NCBI GenBank assembly: GCA_021205365.1
Contig: JAJPXP010000010.1
Span: forward strand, 116,880-180,879
Direction: 5' to 3'
DNA: 64,000 nt
From: Clostridia bacterium
Lineage (GTDB): Bacteria > Bacillota > Clostridia > Oscillospirales > Butyricicoccaceae
The position numbers and the translations under genes were made by a program. Position 1 is the stretch's first letter. The number at the start of each line of letters is the position of its first letter. The notes beneath the pieces are model-generated. The model saw nothing but the letters and a program-made list of their open reading frames with translations. It had not been told where the DNA came from and ran no database searches. Shown piece by piece: positions 26,233-37,281 of the stretch.

Positions 26233-26560
26233 ATAAATCAGAATTGCTTCTTTGATATCTCAGCCGGAAAAACTGCTGATTTCGTTTGAAAATCTCTGTC
26301 CGCAATCCCCATAGACCGCCGGACGCTTTTGTTGTATGCTAGCGGACGGCGGTCCGTACCGATGATGCCGAAGGAGGGAGATTGCAAAGAGGGAACCTTG
26401 GTGCCATCTTTGCAGTGAAACAATCTGTTTTAGAGCAAAAGCAGATTAAACTGTAGGAAAAAATCTTTGATAGGTTTTACTATGCAAATTTCAAAAAATT
26501 GAATAGAAACCATTCCGGTAGCAAAAGCTAAACCTGTCTTTGAAGTAAGGAGGGAATTTC
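26233..26560. other. Gene-free stretch with two further hairpins
   Basis: GACCGCCG/CGGCGGTC (26314-26321/26347-26354) and TGCAAAGA/TCTTTGCA (26383-26390/26407-26414) form stems. The 61-codon minus-strand frame at 26238-26423 has no ribosome site. The last 100 bases are AT-rich and should hold the thioredoxin promoter, but I see no clear -35/-10 pair. Confidence 0.45.
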
Positions 26561-26881
26561 ATGAAGGAAGTCACTGCTGTCACGACGGACAGCTTCAAAG
26601 AAACGGTTTTGAACGAAAAAAAGCCTGTGTTGGTGGATTTCTGGGCAAGCTGGTGCGGTCCATGCAGACGGATGTCCCCAATTGTGGATGAAATTGCGCA
26701 GGAAACCGAAGCAATTAAGGTCTGTAAGGTAAATGTGGAAGAAAATCCACAGCTGGCTGGTTTATATCACATCCAGTCCGTGCCGACGCTGATGGTATTC
26801 CGCGATGGCCAGCCGAAGGCCAGCCGGATAGGGCTGCACAGTAAGCAGAGCATTTTACAGATGATTGGCATGAATGGCTGA
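26561..26881 (+). CDS. Thioredoxin
   Basis: This 106-residue cytoplasmic disulfide reductase has active site WCGPC in DFWASWCGPCRRM and the cis-proline loop SVPTLMVF. The single-domain length is standard. AAGGAGGG lies 8-10 nt before the ATG. It is followed after 14 nt by a ferredoxin gene. The Arg-Arg after the active site, instead of the usual Lys-Met, is a minor variation. Several trx paralogues are common in clostridia, so a specific trxA name is not assured. Confidence 0.92.
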   Translation: MKEVTAVTTDSFKETVLNEKKPVLVDFWASWCGPCRRMSPIVDEIAQETEAIKVCKVNVEENPQLAGLYHIQSVPTLMVFRDGQPKASRIGLHSKQSILQMIGMNG

Positions 26882-26895
26882 GAGGAGGATATGAT

Positions 26896-27084
26896 ATGAG
26901 AGTCTGGATTGACCGGGAAGGATGTATCAGCTGTGGGCAGTGTGCGGAAACCTGTCCAAAGGTATTTGACATATGTGAGGACGGACTGGCAGATGTTATA
27001 CAGCAGCCGGATGAAGAATTGGAAGATATGGCGCAGGCAGCAGCAGATGGCTGTCCGGTATCTGTCATTCATACGGAACAATAA
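26896..27084 (+). CDS. Single-cluster [4Fe-4S] ferredoxin
   Basis: This 62-residue electron carrier has Cys10, Cys13 and Cys16 in CISCGQC, with the distal ligand in DGCPVSVI near residue 53. It resembles the Thermotoga-type one-cluster ferredoxins. Cys20 is retained, but I see no second Cys that could form the disulfide with it seen in some of those proteins. It lies 14 nt after thioredoxin, in one short transcript with a terminator after it. Partner enzymes are not encoded nearby. Confidence 0.88.
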   Translation: MRVWIDREGCISCGQCAETCPKVFDICEDGLADVIQQPDEELEDMAQAAADGCPVSVIHTEQ

Positions 27085-27093
27085 CCATATGGA

Positions 27094-27125
27094 AAGGCTC
27101 TCTGCGGCGGCAGAGAGCCTTTTTA
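27094..27125 (+). terminator. Terminator of the trx-ferredoxin pair
   Basis: AAGGCTCTCTGC at 27094-27105 pairs with GCAGAGAGCCTT at 27110-27121, followed by TTTT. Confidence 0.85.
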
Positions 27126-27168
27126 CGGGATAGCACAAATTTCAAAATAAGAAAAACAGGGAAATGTA

Positions 27169-27198
27169 TTGCGTTTTAGAACCTTCCTGTATTACAAT
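27169..27198 (+). promoter_or_regulatory. Promoter of rpiA
   Basis: TTGCGT at 27169-27174 and TACAAT at 27193-27198 have an 18-bp spacer. Confidence 0.55.
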
Positions 27199-27260
27199 AG
27201 AATTAATCAAGCAAACAATGAGAGAATTTGGTTTGAGAATTTGATTATGAGGTGACGAAC

Positions 27261-27950
27261 ATGAATGAGAAACAAATGGCAGGCTACGAAGCTGCAAAAT
27301 ATGTAAAAGACGGCATGCTGGTTGGTATCGGTACTGGCTCTACTGCATACTATCTGATTGAGAAGCTGGGACAGCGTGTAAAGGAAGAAGGACTGAAGAT
27401 TCAGTGCGTATCGACCTCCGATGCTTCCACCGAGCAGGCAAAGAGCCTAGGTATTCCGCTGCTGGATACCAATGATGCACCGGTTCTGGATATCTGTATT
27501 GATGGCGTTGATGAAGTTGATCCGCAGTTCAATGGCATCAAGGGCGGCGGCGGCGCTCTGTTCCGTGAGAAGATTGTTGCTTCCAGCGCAAAGTACAACA
27601 TCTGGGTTTGCCACAGCGCAAAGCTGGTAGAAGAGATTGGCGATTTCGGTCTGCCGGTAGAGGTTCTGCCGTTTGGCTATAAGCATGTTGTCAAGAAGAT
27701 GGAAGAAGCTGGCTTTGAGCCGACCCTCCGCATGAACGAGGATGGTTCCATCTACGAGACCAACAATCATAATTATATTCTGGATACGAAGTACACAAAT
27801 TCTAAGTTCGGCAAAGATTATGCTGCTATGGAAGCTTTCCTGAAGGGCACCCTCGGTGTTCTGGAAACTGGTTTCTTCCTGAACAGAACGGATATTATTA
27901 TTTCCGCAGGTCCGGAAGGCGTACAGACCATCGAGAACCCGAACAAGTAA
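27261..27950 (+). CDS. rpiA: Ribose-5-phosphate isomerase A
   Basis: RpiA interconverts ribose-5-phosphate and ribulose-5-phosphate in the non-oxidative pentose phosphate pathway. At 229 residues it has the family length. The phosphate-binding GIGTGSTAYYL, the catalytic region DGVDEVDPQFNGIKGGGGAL and the catalytic Lys segment REKIVA are all seen. An in-frame GTG at 27252 is within the ribosome site, so the ATG at 27261 is used. The gene has its own promoter and terminator. It lies near pyrE, which uses PRPP derived from ribose-5-phosphate, but the two are not in one operon. Confidence 0.95.
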   Translation: MNEKQMAGYEAAKYVKDGMLVGIGTGSTAYYLIEKLGQRVKEEGLKIQCVSTSDASTEQAKSLGIPLLDTNDAPVLDICIDGVDEVDPQFNGIKGGGGALFREKIVASSAKYNIWVCHSAKLVEEIGDFGLPVEVLPFGYKHVVKKMEEAGFEPTLRMNEDGSIYETNNHNYILDTKYTNSKFGKDYAAMEAFLKGTLGVLETGFFLNRTDIIISAGPEGVQTIENPNK

Positions 27951-27967
27951 TTACATATTGCTTTATG

Positions 27968-28000
27968 CAGCCGGTGGTATTTTACTGCCGGCTGTTTTTT
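27968..28000 (+). terminator. Terminator of rpiA
   Basis: CAGCCGG at 27968-27974 pairs with CCGGCTG at 27988-27994, followed by TTTTTT. Confidence 0.75.
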
Positions 28001-28019
28001 CGGAGATTTTGAAAATAAC

Positions 28020-28050
28020 TTGACTGTAAACCGGCTTTATAGTGTAATAT
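28020..28050 (+). promoter_or_regulatory. MerR-type promoter with central dyad
   Basis: TTGACT at 28020-28025 precedes TGTAAT (17 bp away) or TAATAT (19 bp away). Between and over them, 28023-28043 forms an imperfect palindrome ACTrTAAAsC...GsTTTAyAGT. A dyad inside the spacer is the usual autoregulatory site of MerR proteins. Confidence 0.55.
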
Positions 28051-28072
28051 GGCAGCAAAGGAGGGGATAGGT

Positions 28073-28798
28073 ATGAAAATCAAGGAGATCGAAGAAAGAA
28101 CCGGGATTACCCGTGCCAATATCCGGTTTTATGAAAGCAAGGGTTTGCTGCATCCGGAACGGCAGGGCAACAATTATCGTGATTATTCCCAGGAGGATAT
28201 CGAAACCCTGCGGAAGGTTATCCTGTTCCGGCGGCTGGGCATATCCATTGAAAATATTCAGGCATTATTCCAAGGAGAACTTTCTCTGCAGGATGCCGTG
28301 GGGAAAGCTAAGCTGGATTTGCAGGAGCAGATGGAACAGCTCCAAGGCTCATTGGAATTATGCACTGTTATGCAGGAGCGGGAAGAGACGCTGGATACAC
28401 TTTCGGTGGATATCTACGATGAACTGATCCGCCAGCGTGAACAGGAAGGTAAGAAATTTCGCGACATGATGGGCGATATTCTGGAGGATTATCAGAAAAA
28501 TTATCTGGAGAAATGGGCCATCTTTCCCATTCACGGCTCTTATGTCAAAGGGGGAGCGGTTGCACTTGGAATCTGTTATCTGATTAACTGGCTGTTATAC
28601 ACCTTTTATATCTTACCGGAAAACGGGCTTTGGGGCGGATTAAAGACTGCATTTATGATGCTGGAAGCATTTGTGATTGTTTCCGCGGGCTATAGCTGTA
28701 CGGACTGTTCAGCCGGGTGCTTCCGCGTACACGCGAAGAAGGAAAAAGAACGGCTTTGTTTGCTGCCGGTGCAGTGCTTGCACTTGTCATCCTCATAG
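28073..28798 (+). CDS. MerR-family regulator with membrane tail, C-terminus probably frameshifted
   Basis: Residues 1-70 are a MerR winged helix (MKIKEIEERTGITRANIRFYESKGLL, then RRLGISIENIQALF). A coiled helix follows to about 150, and then membrane segments (ALGICYLINWLLYTFYIL and FMMLEAFVIVSAGY). After about residue 207 the frame becomes a Cys-rich hydrophilic tail. The -1 frame instead continues with a third good membrane helix to a stop at 28842. A single lost base near 28691-28699 would explain this. The start is ATG 28073 after AGGAGGGG, not the ATG at 28049. The inducer is unknown. A membrane-anchored one-component regulator is likely. Confidence 0.75.
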   Translation: MKIKEIEERTGITRANIRFYESKGLLHPERQGNNYRDYSQEDIETLRKVILFRRLGISIENIQALFQGELSLQDAVGKAKLDLQEQMEQLQGSLELCTVMQEREETLDTLSVDIYDELIRQREQEGKKFRDMMGDILEDYQKNYLEKWAIFPIHGSYVKGGAVALGICYLINWLLYTFYILPENGLWGGLKTAFMMLEAFVIVSAGYSCTDCSAGCFRVHAKKEKERLCLLPVQCLHLSSS

Positions 28799-28842
28799 GC
28801 TGCATTGCCTTGCTCCATACCACCGGACTGCTCTATGCTTGA
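28699..28842 (+). pseudogene. Displaced 3' end of the MerR-type gene in the -1 frame
   Basis: Reading from TAC at 28699 gives YGLFSRVLPRTREEGKRTA followed by a roughly 20-residue hydrophobic helix (ALFAAGAVLALVILIGCIAL) and LLHTTGLLYA, then TGA at 28840-28842. The composition and clean stop just before the pyrE promoter suggest this is the original C-terminus. It is now out of frame, either by mutation or by a base-call error. Confidence 0.6.
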
Positions 28843-28865
28843 CGATAGCGGATGCGCAGTTCTCC

Positions 28866-28894
28866 TTGTCCTTTCCATGAATTTCTGGTATACT
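28866..28894 (+). promoter_or_regulatory. Promoter of pyrE
   Basis: TTGTCC at 28866-28871 and TATACT at 28889-28894 have a 17-bp spacer. Confidence 0.65.
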
Positions 28895-28926
28895 GGACAT
28901 ACTAAAAACCAGGAAGGATGATTTCC

Positions 28927-29589
28927 ATGCTGACACCGGCAAAGAAGGAATTTATTGAATTTATGATGGGTGCAGATGTACTGCGCTTTGGCGATTTTGT
29001 GACCAAGAGCGGACGTAATACACCATATTTTGTGAATACAGGTAACTATAAGACCGGACTGCAGTCCTCCAAGCTGGGTGAGTTCTATGCGGCGATGGTG
29101 AAGGAGACCATCGGCGACCAGTTTGATGCGATGTTTGGCCCGGCATATAAGGGCATCCCGCTGGCTACTTCTGTTGCAGGCGCGCTGGCCCGCAATTATG
29201 GCATTGACAAGCCGTTCTTCTTCAACCGCAAGGAAGCAAAGGATCATGGTGAAGGCGGTAATCTGGTAGGCTACAAGCCACAGGATGGTGACCGCATCAT
29301 CATTATTGAAGACGTTATCACCGCAGGCACCGCAATTCGTGAAACCCTTCCGGTACTGTACCAGGCAGCTGATGTCAAAGTGACCGATATGTTTATCTCG
29401 GTAAACCGCTGTGAGGTTGGCCAGAATGCGGGGAAGACAGCTGTGATGGAAGTTGGCGAGGAATTTGGTATCCATGTGCATTCTCTGATTGATGTGCGCG
29501 ATGTACATGAATATCTGCAGAGCCAGGAGCAGTATGCAGGCATCCTGCCGTTAATGGAATCCTACATGGAGAAGTACTGCGTATTCTGA
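28927..29589 (+). CDS. pyrE: Orotate phosphoribosyltransferase
   Basis: PyrE transfers ribose-5-phosphate from PRPP to orotate in pyrimidine synthesis. The 220-residue protein has FVTKSGRNTPYFVNTG at the N-terminus, GPAYKGIPLATSVA, the flexible-loop FNRKEAKDHGEGG and the PRPP motif IIIIEDVITAGTA. AGGAAGG at 28911-28917 runs straight into an in-frame ATG at 28918. The ATG at 28927 has proper spacing and is preferred. The gene stands alone, outside any pyr operon visible here, with its own promoter and terminator. Confidence 0.94.
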   Translation: MLTPAKKEFIEFMMGADVLRFGDFVTKSGRNTPYFVNTGNYKTGLQSSKLGEFYAAMVKETIGDQFDAMFGPAYKGIPLATSVAGALARNYGIDKPFFFNRKEAKDHGEGGNLVGYKPQDGDRIIIIEDVITAGTAIRETLPVLYQAADVKVTDMFISVNRCEVGQNAGKTAVMEVGEEFGIHVHSLIDVRDVHEYLQSQEQYAGILPLMESYMEKYCVF

Positions 29590-29647
29590 TATCCATGGAT
29601 TATCATATCCGGATGGATGGGGCGTACGTTGTTTGGCGTATTGGACT

Positions 29648-29682
29648 TAAAACAGGTGCGGCGAAAGCTGTGCCTGTTTTTT
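29648..29682 (+). terminator. Terminator of pyrE
   Basis: AAAACAGG pairs with CCTGTTTT across an inner imperfect stem (GGCGAAAGCTG). TTTTTT ends at 29682. Confidence 0.6.
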
Positions 29683-29885
29683 CATGTGCGGAACCGGCGT
29701 GGGAATGCACGCAAAATGCGTGCGCCTGCACACAAATTTCGCATCGGGAACGGAAACAAATTGATTTATGCAAAATGCCGATAAAATGACACAGAAAAGG
29801 TGTGATTTATGTAACATTATGGTGAAGAAATCGCCAGATTTGATGTATGAATGAACCATAACGTGTTAAAATATACAAAAGGTGG
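29683..29885. other. Intergenic region before the ATP synthase operon
   Basis: About 200 bases with no gene or strong stem. A second promoter-like box (TAAAAT at 29867-29872) lacks a well-spaced -35. Confidence 0.4.
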
Positions 29886-29914
29886 TTGCAGTTTTCACAA
29901 TGAGTTGCTATAAT
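29886..29914 (+). promoter_or_regulatory. Promoter of the ATP synthase operon
   Basis: TTGCAG at 29886-29891 and TATAAT at 29909-29914 have a 17-bp spacer. The leader to the first start codon is about 50 nt. Confidence 0.75.
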
Positions 29915-29971
29915 GAAAGAAACCTGAAAAGTGTAGGTTTTGTGTGCATTTCGGAAAGGGTGAAGGACAGG

Positions 29972-30214
29972 ATGGACAAGCATCAAATCCTCAAGGAATG
30001 TGTTGAAAATCTTACACTGTTGACGCAGCTCGGACTTTCTATAGCGCTGCCGCCGGTTATATGCTTCTATGCAGCTGGCTGGCTGAGGAACAGGCTGGAT
30101 CTTGGACTGTGGATTATGGCAGCTGCTTTGGTTTTCGGACTGGGCGGCTCAGTAGCGAGCATCTGGAAATTCTGGAAGATGATCGAAAAGCGCGGAAACA
30201 GATCACATAAATGA
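29972..30214 (+). CDS. atpZ: AtpZ/AtpI-family membrane protein
   Basis: The 80-residue protein has two membrane helices (LGLSIALPPVICFYAAGWL and LWIMAAALVFGLGGSVASIWKFW), the form of the small AtpZ-type proteins that begin many clostridial atp operons. Members help assemble the c-ring or supply Mg2+/Ca2+. That role is family knowledge and not shown here. The frame is open from 29882, but that region holds the promoter. GTGAAGGACAGG precedes the ATG at 29972. Its stop overlaps the next start (ATGA). Confidence 0.8.
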   Translation: MDKHQILKECVENLTLLTQLGLSIALPPVICFYAAGWLRNRLDLGLWIMAAALVFGLGGSVASIWKFWKMIEKRGNRSHK

Positions 30215-30654
30215 CGAGATCGTCGCAGGTGAATTTTATTCGATTGGTGGTGAGGAACATCAAGATTGAACCGGCAGTCAAGTCGGAGACGAAACGGATT
30301 GCGATCGGTGTGTTGGCGATGAGCGTCATCATGGAGATCGTTTTTCTTATCCTTGGCAGATTTGACTACACAGTTTTACTCGGCAACCTTCTCGGCGGCG
30401 GTTGGGCTATCCTGAACTTTTTTATTATGGCCCTGGCTGTGCAGAAGTCTGTCCGGAAGGAAACGCCGCAGGAGGCCAAGCTGGTATTGCAGAATTCGTA
30501 TACCAAGCGGCTGCTCTGCGCGGTTGTTATATTGTTAATCGGCATTAAGGTGCAATATTTTAACTGGATTTCTGTTATTCTGCCATTGGTTTTTCCGAGA
30601 ATCACCATTGCAATCGTAAAATTGCCTATCTTTCAACGAAAGGAGGAAGGATGA
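30211..30654 (+). CDS. atpI: ATP synthase subunit I-like membrane protein
   Basis: The 147-residue protein has four hydrophobic segments (about 31-52, 55-75, 96-112 and 113-131). It sits in the second position of the atp operon, where subunit I-like proteins are found. It overlaps atpZ by four bases and is followed by atpB after 3 nt. A role in rotor-ring assembly is inferred from position and topology. The sequence is poorly conserved in this family, so the name rests on context. Confidence 0.7.
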   Translation: MTRSSQVNFIRLVVRNIKIEPAVKSETKRIAIGVLAMSVIMEIVFLILGRFDYTVLLGNLLGGGWAILNFFIMALAVQKSVRKETPQEAKLVLQNSYTKRLLCAVVILLIGIKVQYFNWISVILPLVFPRITIAIVKLPIFQRKEEG

Positions 30655-30657
30655 TTC

Positions 30658-31392
30658 ATGGAGGTATCCATCACTGGCGCCAAAATATACTATACGATTC
30701 CCGGAATTAACTACCCGATCACGCAGACTGTTGTCAATGCGTGGATCGCAATGGTGATTATCGTGGGCGTATGTATCTGGCTGACCCGTGGCATGCAGGT
30801 TCATGCAAGGACCAAGCGGCAGGTTGTAGCAGAAATGGTTGTCCAGATGGCGAATAACCTTATAAAGGGCAGCATGGGTGCAGGCTGGGAGAACTTTGTC
30901 CCGTTTATTGCAGCAATCCTGAGCATGTCCGTTGTCAGCTCTTTTATGAGCCTGACGGGTGCATATTCGCCGACCAATGATCTGAACACGTTCCTGGCGT
31001 GGAGTATTGTGGTGTTTGTCCTCATCACGTACCACAAGATCAAAACAAATGGCTTTGGAGGATATCTGAAGAGCTTTACGCAGCCGATTGTTGTTATGAC
31101 ACCGATGAACATCATCAGTGAGATCGCGACACCGGTTTCGATGGCGCTTCGACACTTTGCAAACATCGTGTCTGGCTACGTTATCGGCCTGCTGCTGTAT
31201 GCAGCGCTGGGCGCAATCAGCCAAATGATATTTTTCTGGCTGCCAGGCTCCCTGAGCACGATTCCGATTCTTCAGGTCGGTATCCCAGCAGTGCTCAATG
31301 TTTACTTTACCTGCTTCTCCGGCTGTGTCCAGCCATACATCTTCTGTATGCTGACCATGCAGTTTGTAGCTTCGGCTGCATCGACGGACTGA
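30658..31392 (+). CDS. atpB: ATP synthase F0 subunit a
   Basis: Subunit a forms the two half-channels next to the c-ring. The 244-residue protein has five to six membrane helices. The essential helix-5 arginine lies in PVSMALRHFANIVSG, where most homologues read SLRLFGN, so this version is divergent around the arginine. The C-terminal QPYIFCMLTMQFV matches the family. AAAGGAGGAAGG precedes the start. The gap of 130 nt to atpE has a U-rich stretch before the atpE ribosome site and may favour high c-subunit synthesis. Confidence 0.93.
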   Translation: MEVSITGAKIYYTIPGINYPITQTVVNAWIAMVIIVGVCIWLTRGMQVHARTKRQVVAEMVVQMANNLIKGSMGAGWENFVPFIAAILSMSVVSSFMSLTGAYSPTNDLNTFLAWSIVVFVLITYHKIKTNGFGGYLKSFTQPIVVMTPMNIISEIATPVSMALRHFANIVSGYVIGLLLYAALGAISQMIFFWLPGSLSTIPILQVGIPAVLNVYFTCFSGCVQPYIFCMLTMQFVASAASTD

Positions 31393-31468
31393 GCAGACAA
31401 CAAAACACATCTCTTTCGGAATGCTTTTGCGGTGTATAGCAAAATGGAGAGAATAATGCGCCGCATGA

Positions 31469-31777
<309 letters not shown>

Positions 31778-31839
31778 GAAGAGCCGTGCTTCCTGCCTAG
31801 CAGGAGGAACCATTCTATGAAAGGAGAACGAATCCGGGT

Positions 31840-32340
31840 ATGACATTAGATCTAGTTTCCATTGTCCCGTGGGAAATTATTACACAGCTGATAAACCTGC
31901 TGTTATTATTCCTGCTGCTCAAACACTTTCTTTTCAAGCCCGTACAGAACGTTCTGAACGCGCGCCAGGCAGAAATTGACAAGAACTACGCCGACGCGGA
32001 AGCAGCTCAGACCAGAGCGGAAGAGCTGCGTGACGAATACGAGAAGCGCATTGCCGACGCAAAGGCAGAAGCTGCTGACATTACCAAGGCTGCAAACCAG
32101 AAGGCACAGGCCCACTACGACGAGGTTGTAGGAGAGGCGAAGGCCGACGCTGCACGCCTGAAGCAGAAGGCAGAGGCGCAGATCGAGCAGGAAAAGAAGA
32201 AGGCCATGAACGAACTCAAGGACGAAATCTCCGGCATTGCTGTCGATATCGCAGCGAAGGTTGTCGAGCGCGAAATTGATGAAAAGGATCATGAGGCGCT
32301 GATTTCGGAGTTTATCAAGGGTGTAGGTGAAGCTTCATGA
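31840..32340 (+). CDS. atpF: ATP synthase F0 subunit b
   Basis: Subunit b is the peripheral stalk. The 166-residue protein has an N-terminal membrane helix (ITQLINLLLLFLLLKHFLF) followed by a long charged coiled helix, rich in Ala, Glu and Lys, that dimerises and binds delta. AAGGAG at 31821-31826 is rather far (13 nt) from the ATG, so translation may be modest relative to atpE. The stop overlaps the atpH start by four bases. Confidence 0.93.
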   Translation: MTLDLVSIVPWEIITQLINLLLLFLLLKHFLFKPVQNVLNARQAEIDKNYADAEAAQTRAEELRDEYEKRIADAKAEAADITKAANQKAQAHYDEVVGEAKADAARLKQKAEAQIEQEKKKAMNELKDEISGIAVDIAAKVVEREIDEKDHEALISEFIKGVGEAS

Positions 32341-32876
32341 CAGAGATTGCAAAAGCATACGGCAAAACGCTGTACGATTTGGCAGTCGAATGTGAAAGCG
32401 TAGAGCAGATGCTCGATGAAATCACAATCCTTCGACAGGCTTTCGAGGAAAATCCGCAGTTTCTGACCCTGATGGGCACGCCGAACCTCAAGAAAGAGGA
32501 ACGCGTTGCCATCGTGGATGAAACCTTTGGCGGGAAAATCCATATTTATCTGCTCAATTTCCTAAAAGTACTCGTGGAGAACGGCGCATCCCATGAATTT
32601 ATGGATGCTGCCAAGCAGTTCCGCAGAGAGTACAACTGGGAAAACGGGATTGAAACCGTGACGGTGGTATCCGCCGTTGCGCTCGATGCCGCACAGGAGT
32701 CCGAACTGGTCAAAAAGCTGCGTGAGCTGACCGGTAAGAAAATCCAGCTGGAGAAGACTGTTGATCCGTCTGTTATGGGCGGTATCCGCCTGCAGATGGA
32801 TGGACTTCAGATGGACGGCACCGTAAAGAATAAACTGGATGCGATCCGCAGCCGCCTGCTGCACACCATCGCATAA
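32337..32876 (+). CDS. atpH: ATP synthase F1 subunit delta
   Basis: Delta links the peripheral stalk to the top of the alpha3beta3 head. The 179-residue protein has an N-terminal helical bundle (AKAYGKTLYDLAVE) and the conserved C-terminal IQLEKTVDPSVMGGIRLQMDGL. The ATGA overlap with atpF indicates coupled translation. atpA starts 20 nt downstream. Confidence 0.93.
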   Translation: MTEIAKAYGKTLYDLAVECESVEQMLDEITILRQAFEENPQFLTLMGTPNLKKEERVAIVDETFGGKIHIYLLNFLKVLVENGASHEFMDAAKQFRREYNWENGIETVTVVSAVALDAAQESELVKKLRELTGKKIQLEKTVDPSVMGGIRLQMDGLQMDGTVKNKLDAIRSRLLHTIA

Positions 32877-32881
32877 GTTAG

Positions 32882-34408
<1,527 letters not shown>

Positions 34409-34420
34409 GGAGGCTGAGAC

Positions 34421-35278
34421 ATGGGAGCCTCTATGAAGGAAATTAAGCTCCGCATCAAGAGTGTGCAGAGCACCCGGCAGATCACCAAGGCAATGGAACT
34501 GGTTGCGTCCTCCAAGGTACGCCGTGCCAGGGAGCGCATCGAACGTACAGAGCCGTATTTCAACAGCCTGTATGAGACCATGACCGGCATTGCCTATGGC
34601 AAGCGTGATTTTACCTCCCCGTTTGTAGAGCCGCGGGAGGAAATCAAAAAGGTCTGCTATGTTATCATCGCAGGCGACAGAGGCCTCGCAGGCGGTTATA
34701 ACAGCAATATTATGAAGCTGGTTGAAAGCCATATCACAGAGCATGGACATGATTTCTGCGTGGTGCCGGTGGGCAAGAAGGCTGCCGAGTACTGCCAGCG
34801 CAAGGAAATGGAAATCCTGACAGACCAGTACAGGCTCGTGGAAACTGTCACCATCGGCAATTGCATGGAGGCAGCGCATCTTCTGGCAGATGAGTTCCGC
34901 AAGGGCGCGTTTGACGAGCTGTATATCGTCTACACCAATTTTGTTTCCATGCTGACACAGCGCCCAATTGCCATGCAGGTTCTGCCGATTCCGTACGAAA
35001 AGGAAGCGGCTAAGGATGATGTGAAGAGCCTTATCCTGTATGAACCCAGCCCGGAAGCTGTTTTCAATGCAGTTGTTCCGGAGTATATTTCCGGTATTTT
35101 CTATGGCGCACTTTGCCAGTCCTATGCATCTGAGCAGGCTGCACGCCGCACCGCAATGGATTCGGCGAGCAAGAACGCGGATGAAATGATTGAAGATCTG
35201 AGCCTGAAGTATAACCGTGCACGCCAGGGCGCGATTACCCAGGAAATTACCGAAATTGTAGCCGGTGCGGAACATTAA
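34421..35278 (+). CDS. atpG: ATP synthase F1 subunit gamma
   Basis: Gamma is the central shaft that turns inside alpha3beta3. The 285-residue protein starts MGASMKEIKLRIKSVQSTRQITKAMELVA-like (split here) and carries AGDRGLAGGYN. It ends in the conserved C-terminal helix MDSASKNADEMIEDLSLKYN. AAGGAGG lies 9 nt before the ATG, right after atpA. Confidence 0.95.
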   Translation: MGASMKEIKLRIKSVQSTRQITKAMELVASSKVRRARERIERTEPYFNSLYETMTGIAYGKRDFTSPFVEPREEIKKVCYVIIAGDRGLAGGYNSNIMKLVESHITEHGHDFCVVPVGKKAAEYCQRKEMEILTDQYRLVETVTIGNCMEAAHLLADEFRKGAFDELYIVYTNFVSMLTQRPIAMQVLPIPYEKEAAKDDVKSLILYEPSPEAVFNAVVPEYISGIFYGALCQSYASEQAARRTAMDSASKNADEMIEDLSLKYNRARQGAITQEITEIVAGAEH

Positions 35279-35300
35279 CCCCCAGCTGCATGTCTGATAA

Positions 35301-36716
<1,416 letters not shown>

Positions 36717-36719
36717 CGC

Positions 36720-37118
36720 ATGAGTGTATTCCATCTGAAGATCGTCACGGCTGATGGCAAATTCTTCGACGGTGAGGCAGAACGCGTACTGGTGCGTACC
36801 ATTGACGGCGATGTCTGCATTTTGGCAAAGCATATGCCATATATGACTGCGCTGGGTATGGGTGAATGCCGTGTAACTGGCAGCGATGGCGAGACACGCC
36901 GTGCGGCCTGCATGGGCGGCCTGCTGTCTGTCATGAACGATGAAGTCACTCTGGTGGCAACCACGTTTGAATGGGCGGAGGACATCGATGTTTCCCGTGC
37001 AGAACGTGCACGCCAGAGGGCGGAGGAGCTGCTGCAGAAGCATATAGAAGCACGCGATCTGGAGCTGGCTCAGGCGAAGCTGAAGCGTGCACTGACCCGA
37101 ATCCAGGTTGGAAAATAA
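36720..37118 (+). CDS. atpC: ATP synthase F1 subunit epsilon
   Basis: Epsilon is the regulatory foot subunit on gamma. The 132 residues form an N-terminal beta-sandwich (FHLKIVTADGKFFDGEAERVLVRTIDGDVCILAKHMPYMTAL, quoted only to show its start and end as FHLKIV and YMTAL) and a C-terminal helical hairpin rich in Ala, Glu and Arg. The gene follows atpD by 3 nt and ends the operon before a strong terminator. Confidence 0.93.
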   Translation: MSVFHLKIVTADGKFFDGEAERVLVRTIDGDVCILAKHMPYMTALGMGECRVTGSDGETRRAACMGGLLSVMNDEVTLVATTFEWAEDIDVSRAERARQRAEELLQKHIEARDLELAQAKLKRALTRIQVGK

Positions 37119-37135
37119 AATATAGTGTTGTAAAG

Positions 37136-37172
37136 ACCGGCTGGTATTGGAAAATACTGGCCGGTTTTTTTA
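37136..37172 (+). terminator. Terminator of the ATP synthase operon
   Basis: The arms 37136-37148 and 37153-37165 form a 13-bp stem with two G-T pairs and a 4-nt loop, followed by TTTTTTT. Confidence 0.88.
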
Positions 37173-37210
37173 TTTTTCCGTAAAAAAACCGGCCAAACAA
37201 CGGGAAAAAC

Positions 37211-37239
37211 GTGACAGCAGCAGTTTGCCATGATATAAT
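37211..37239 (+). promoter_or_regulatory. Promoter of the envelope trio
   Basis: GTGACA at 37211-37216 and TATAAT at 37234-37239 have a 17-bp spacer, 43 bp before the first start codon. Confidence 0.65.
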
Positions 37240-37281
37240 GATTGTGTTTACACAGAATAAAAAGTTCAGGAGGAGATATGT

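Noticed and set aside
26238..26423. A 61-codon minus-strand frame in the hairpin block
   Set aside because: It has no ribosome site or promoter and passes through two stem-loops. It is better explained as non-coding structure.
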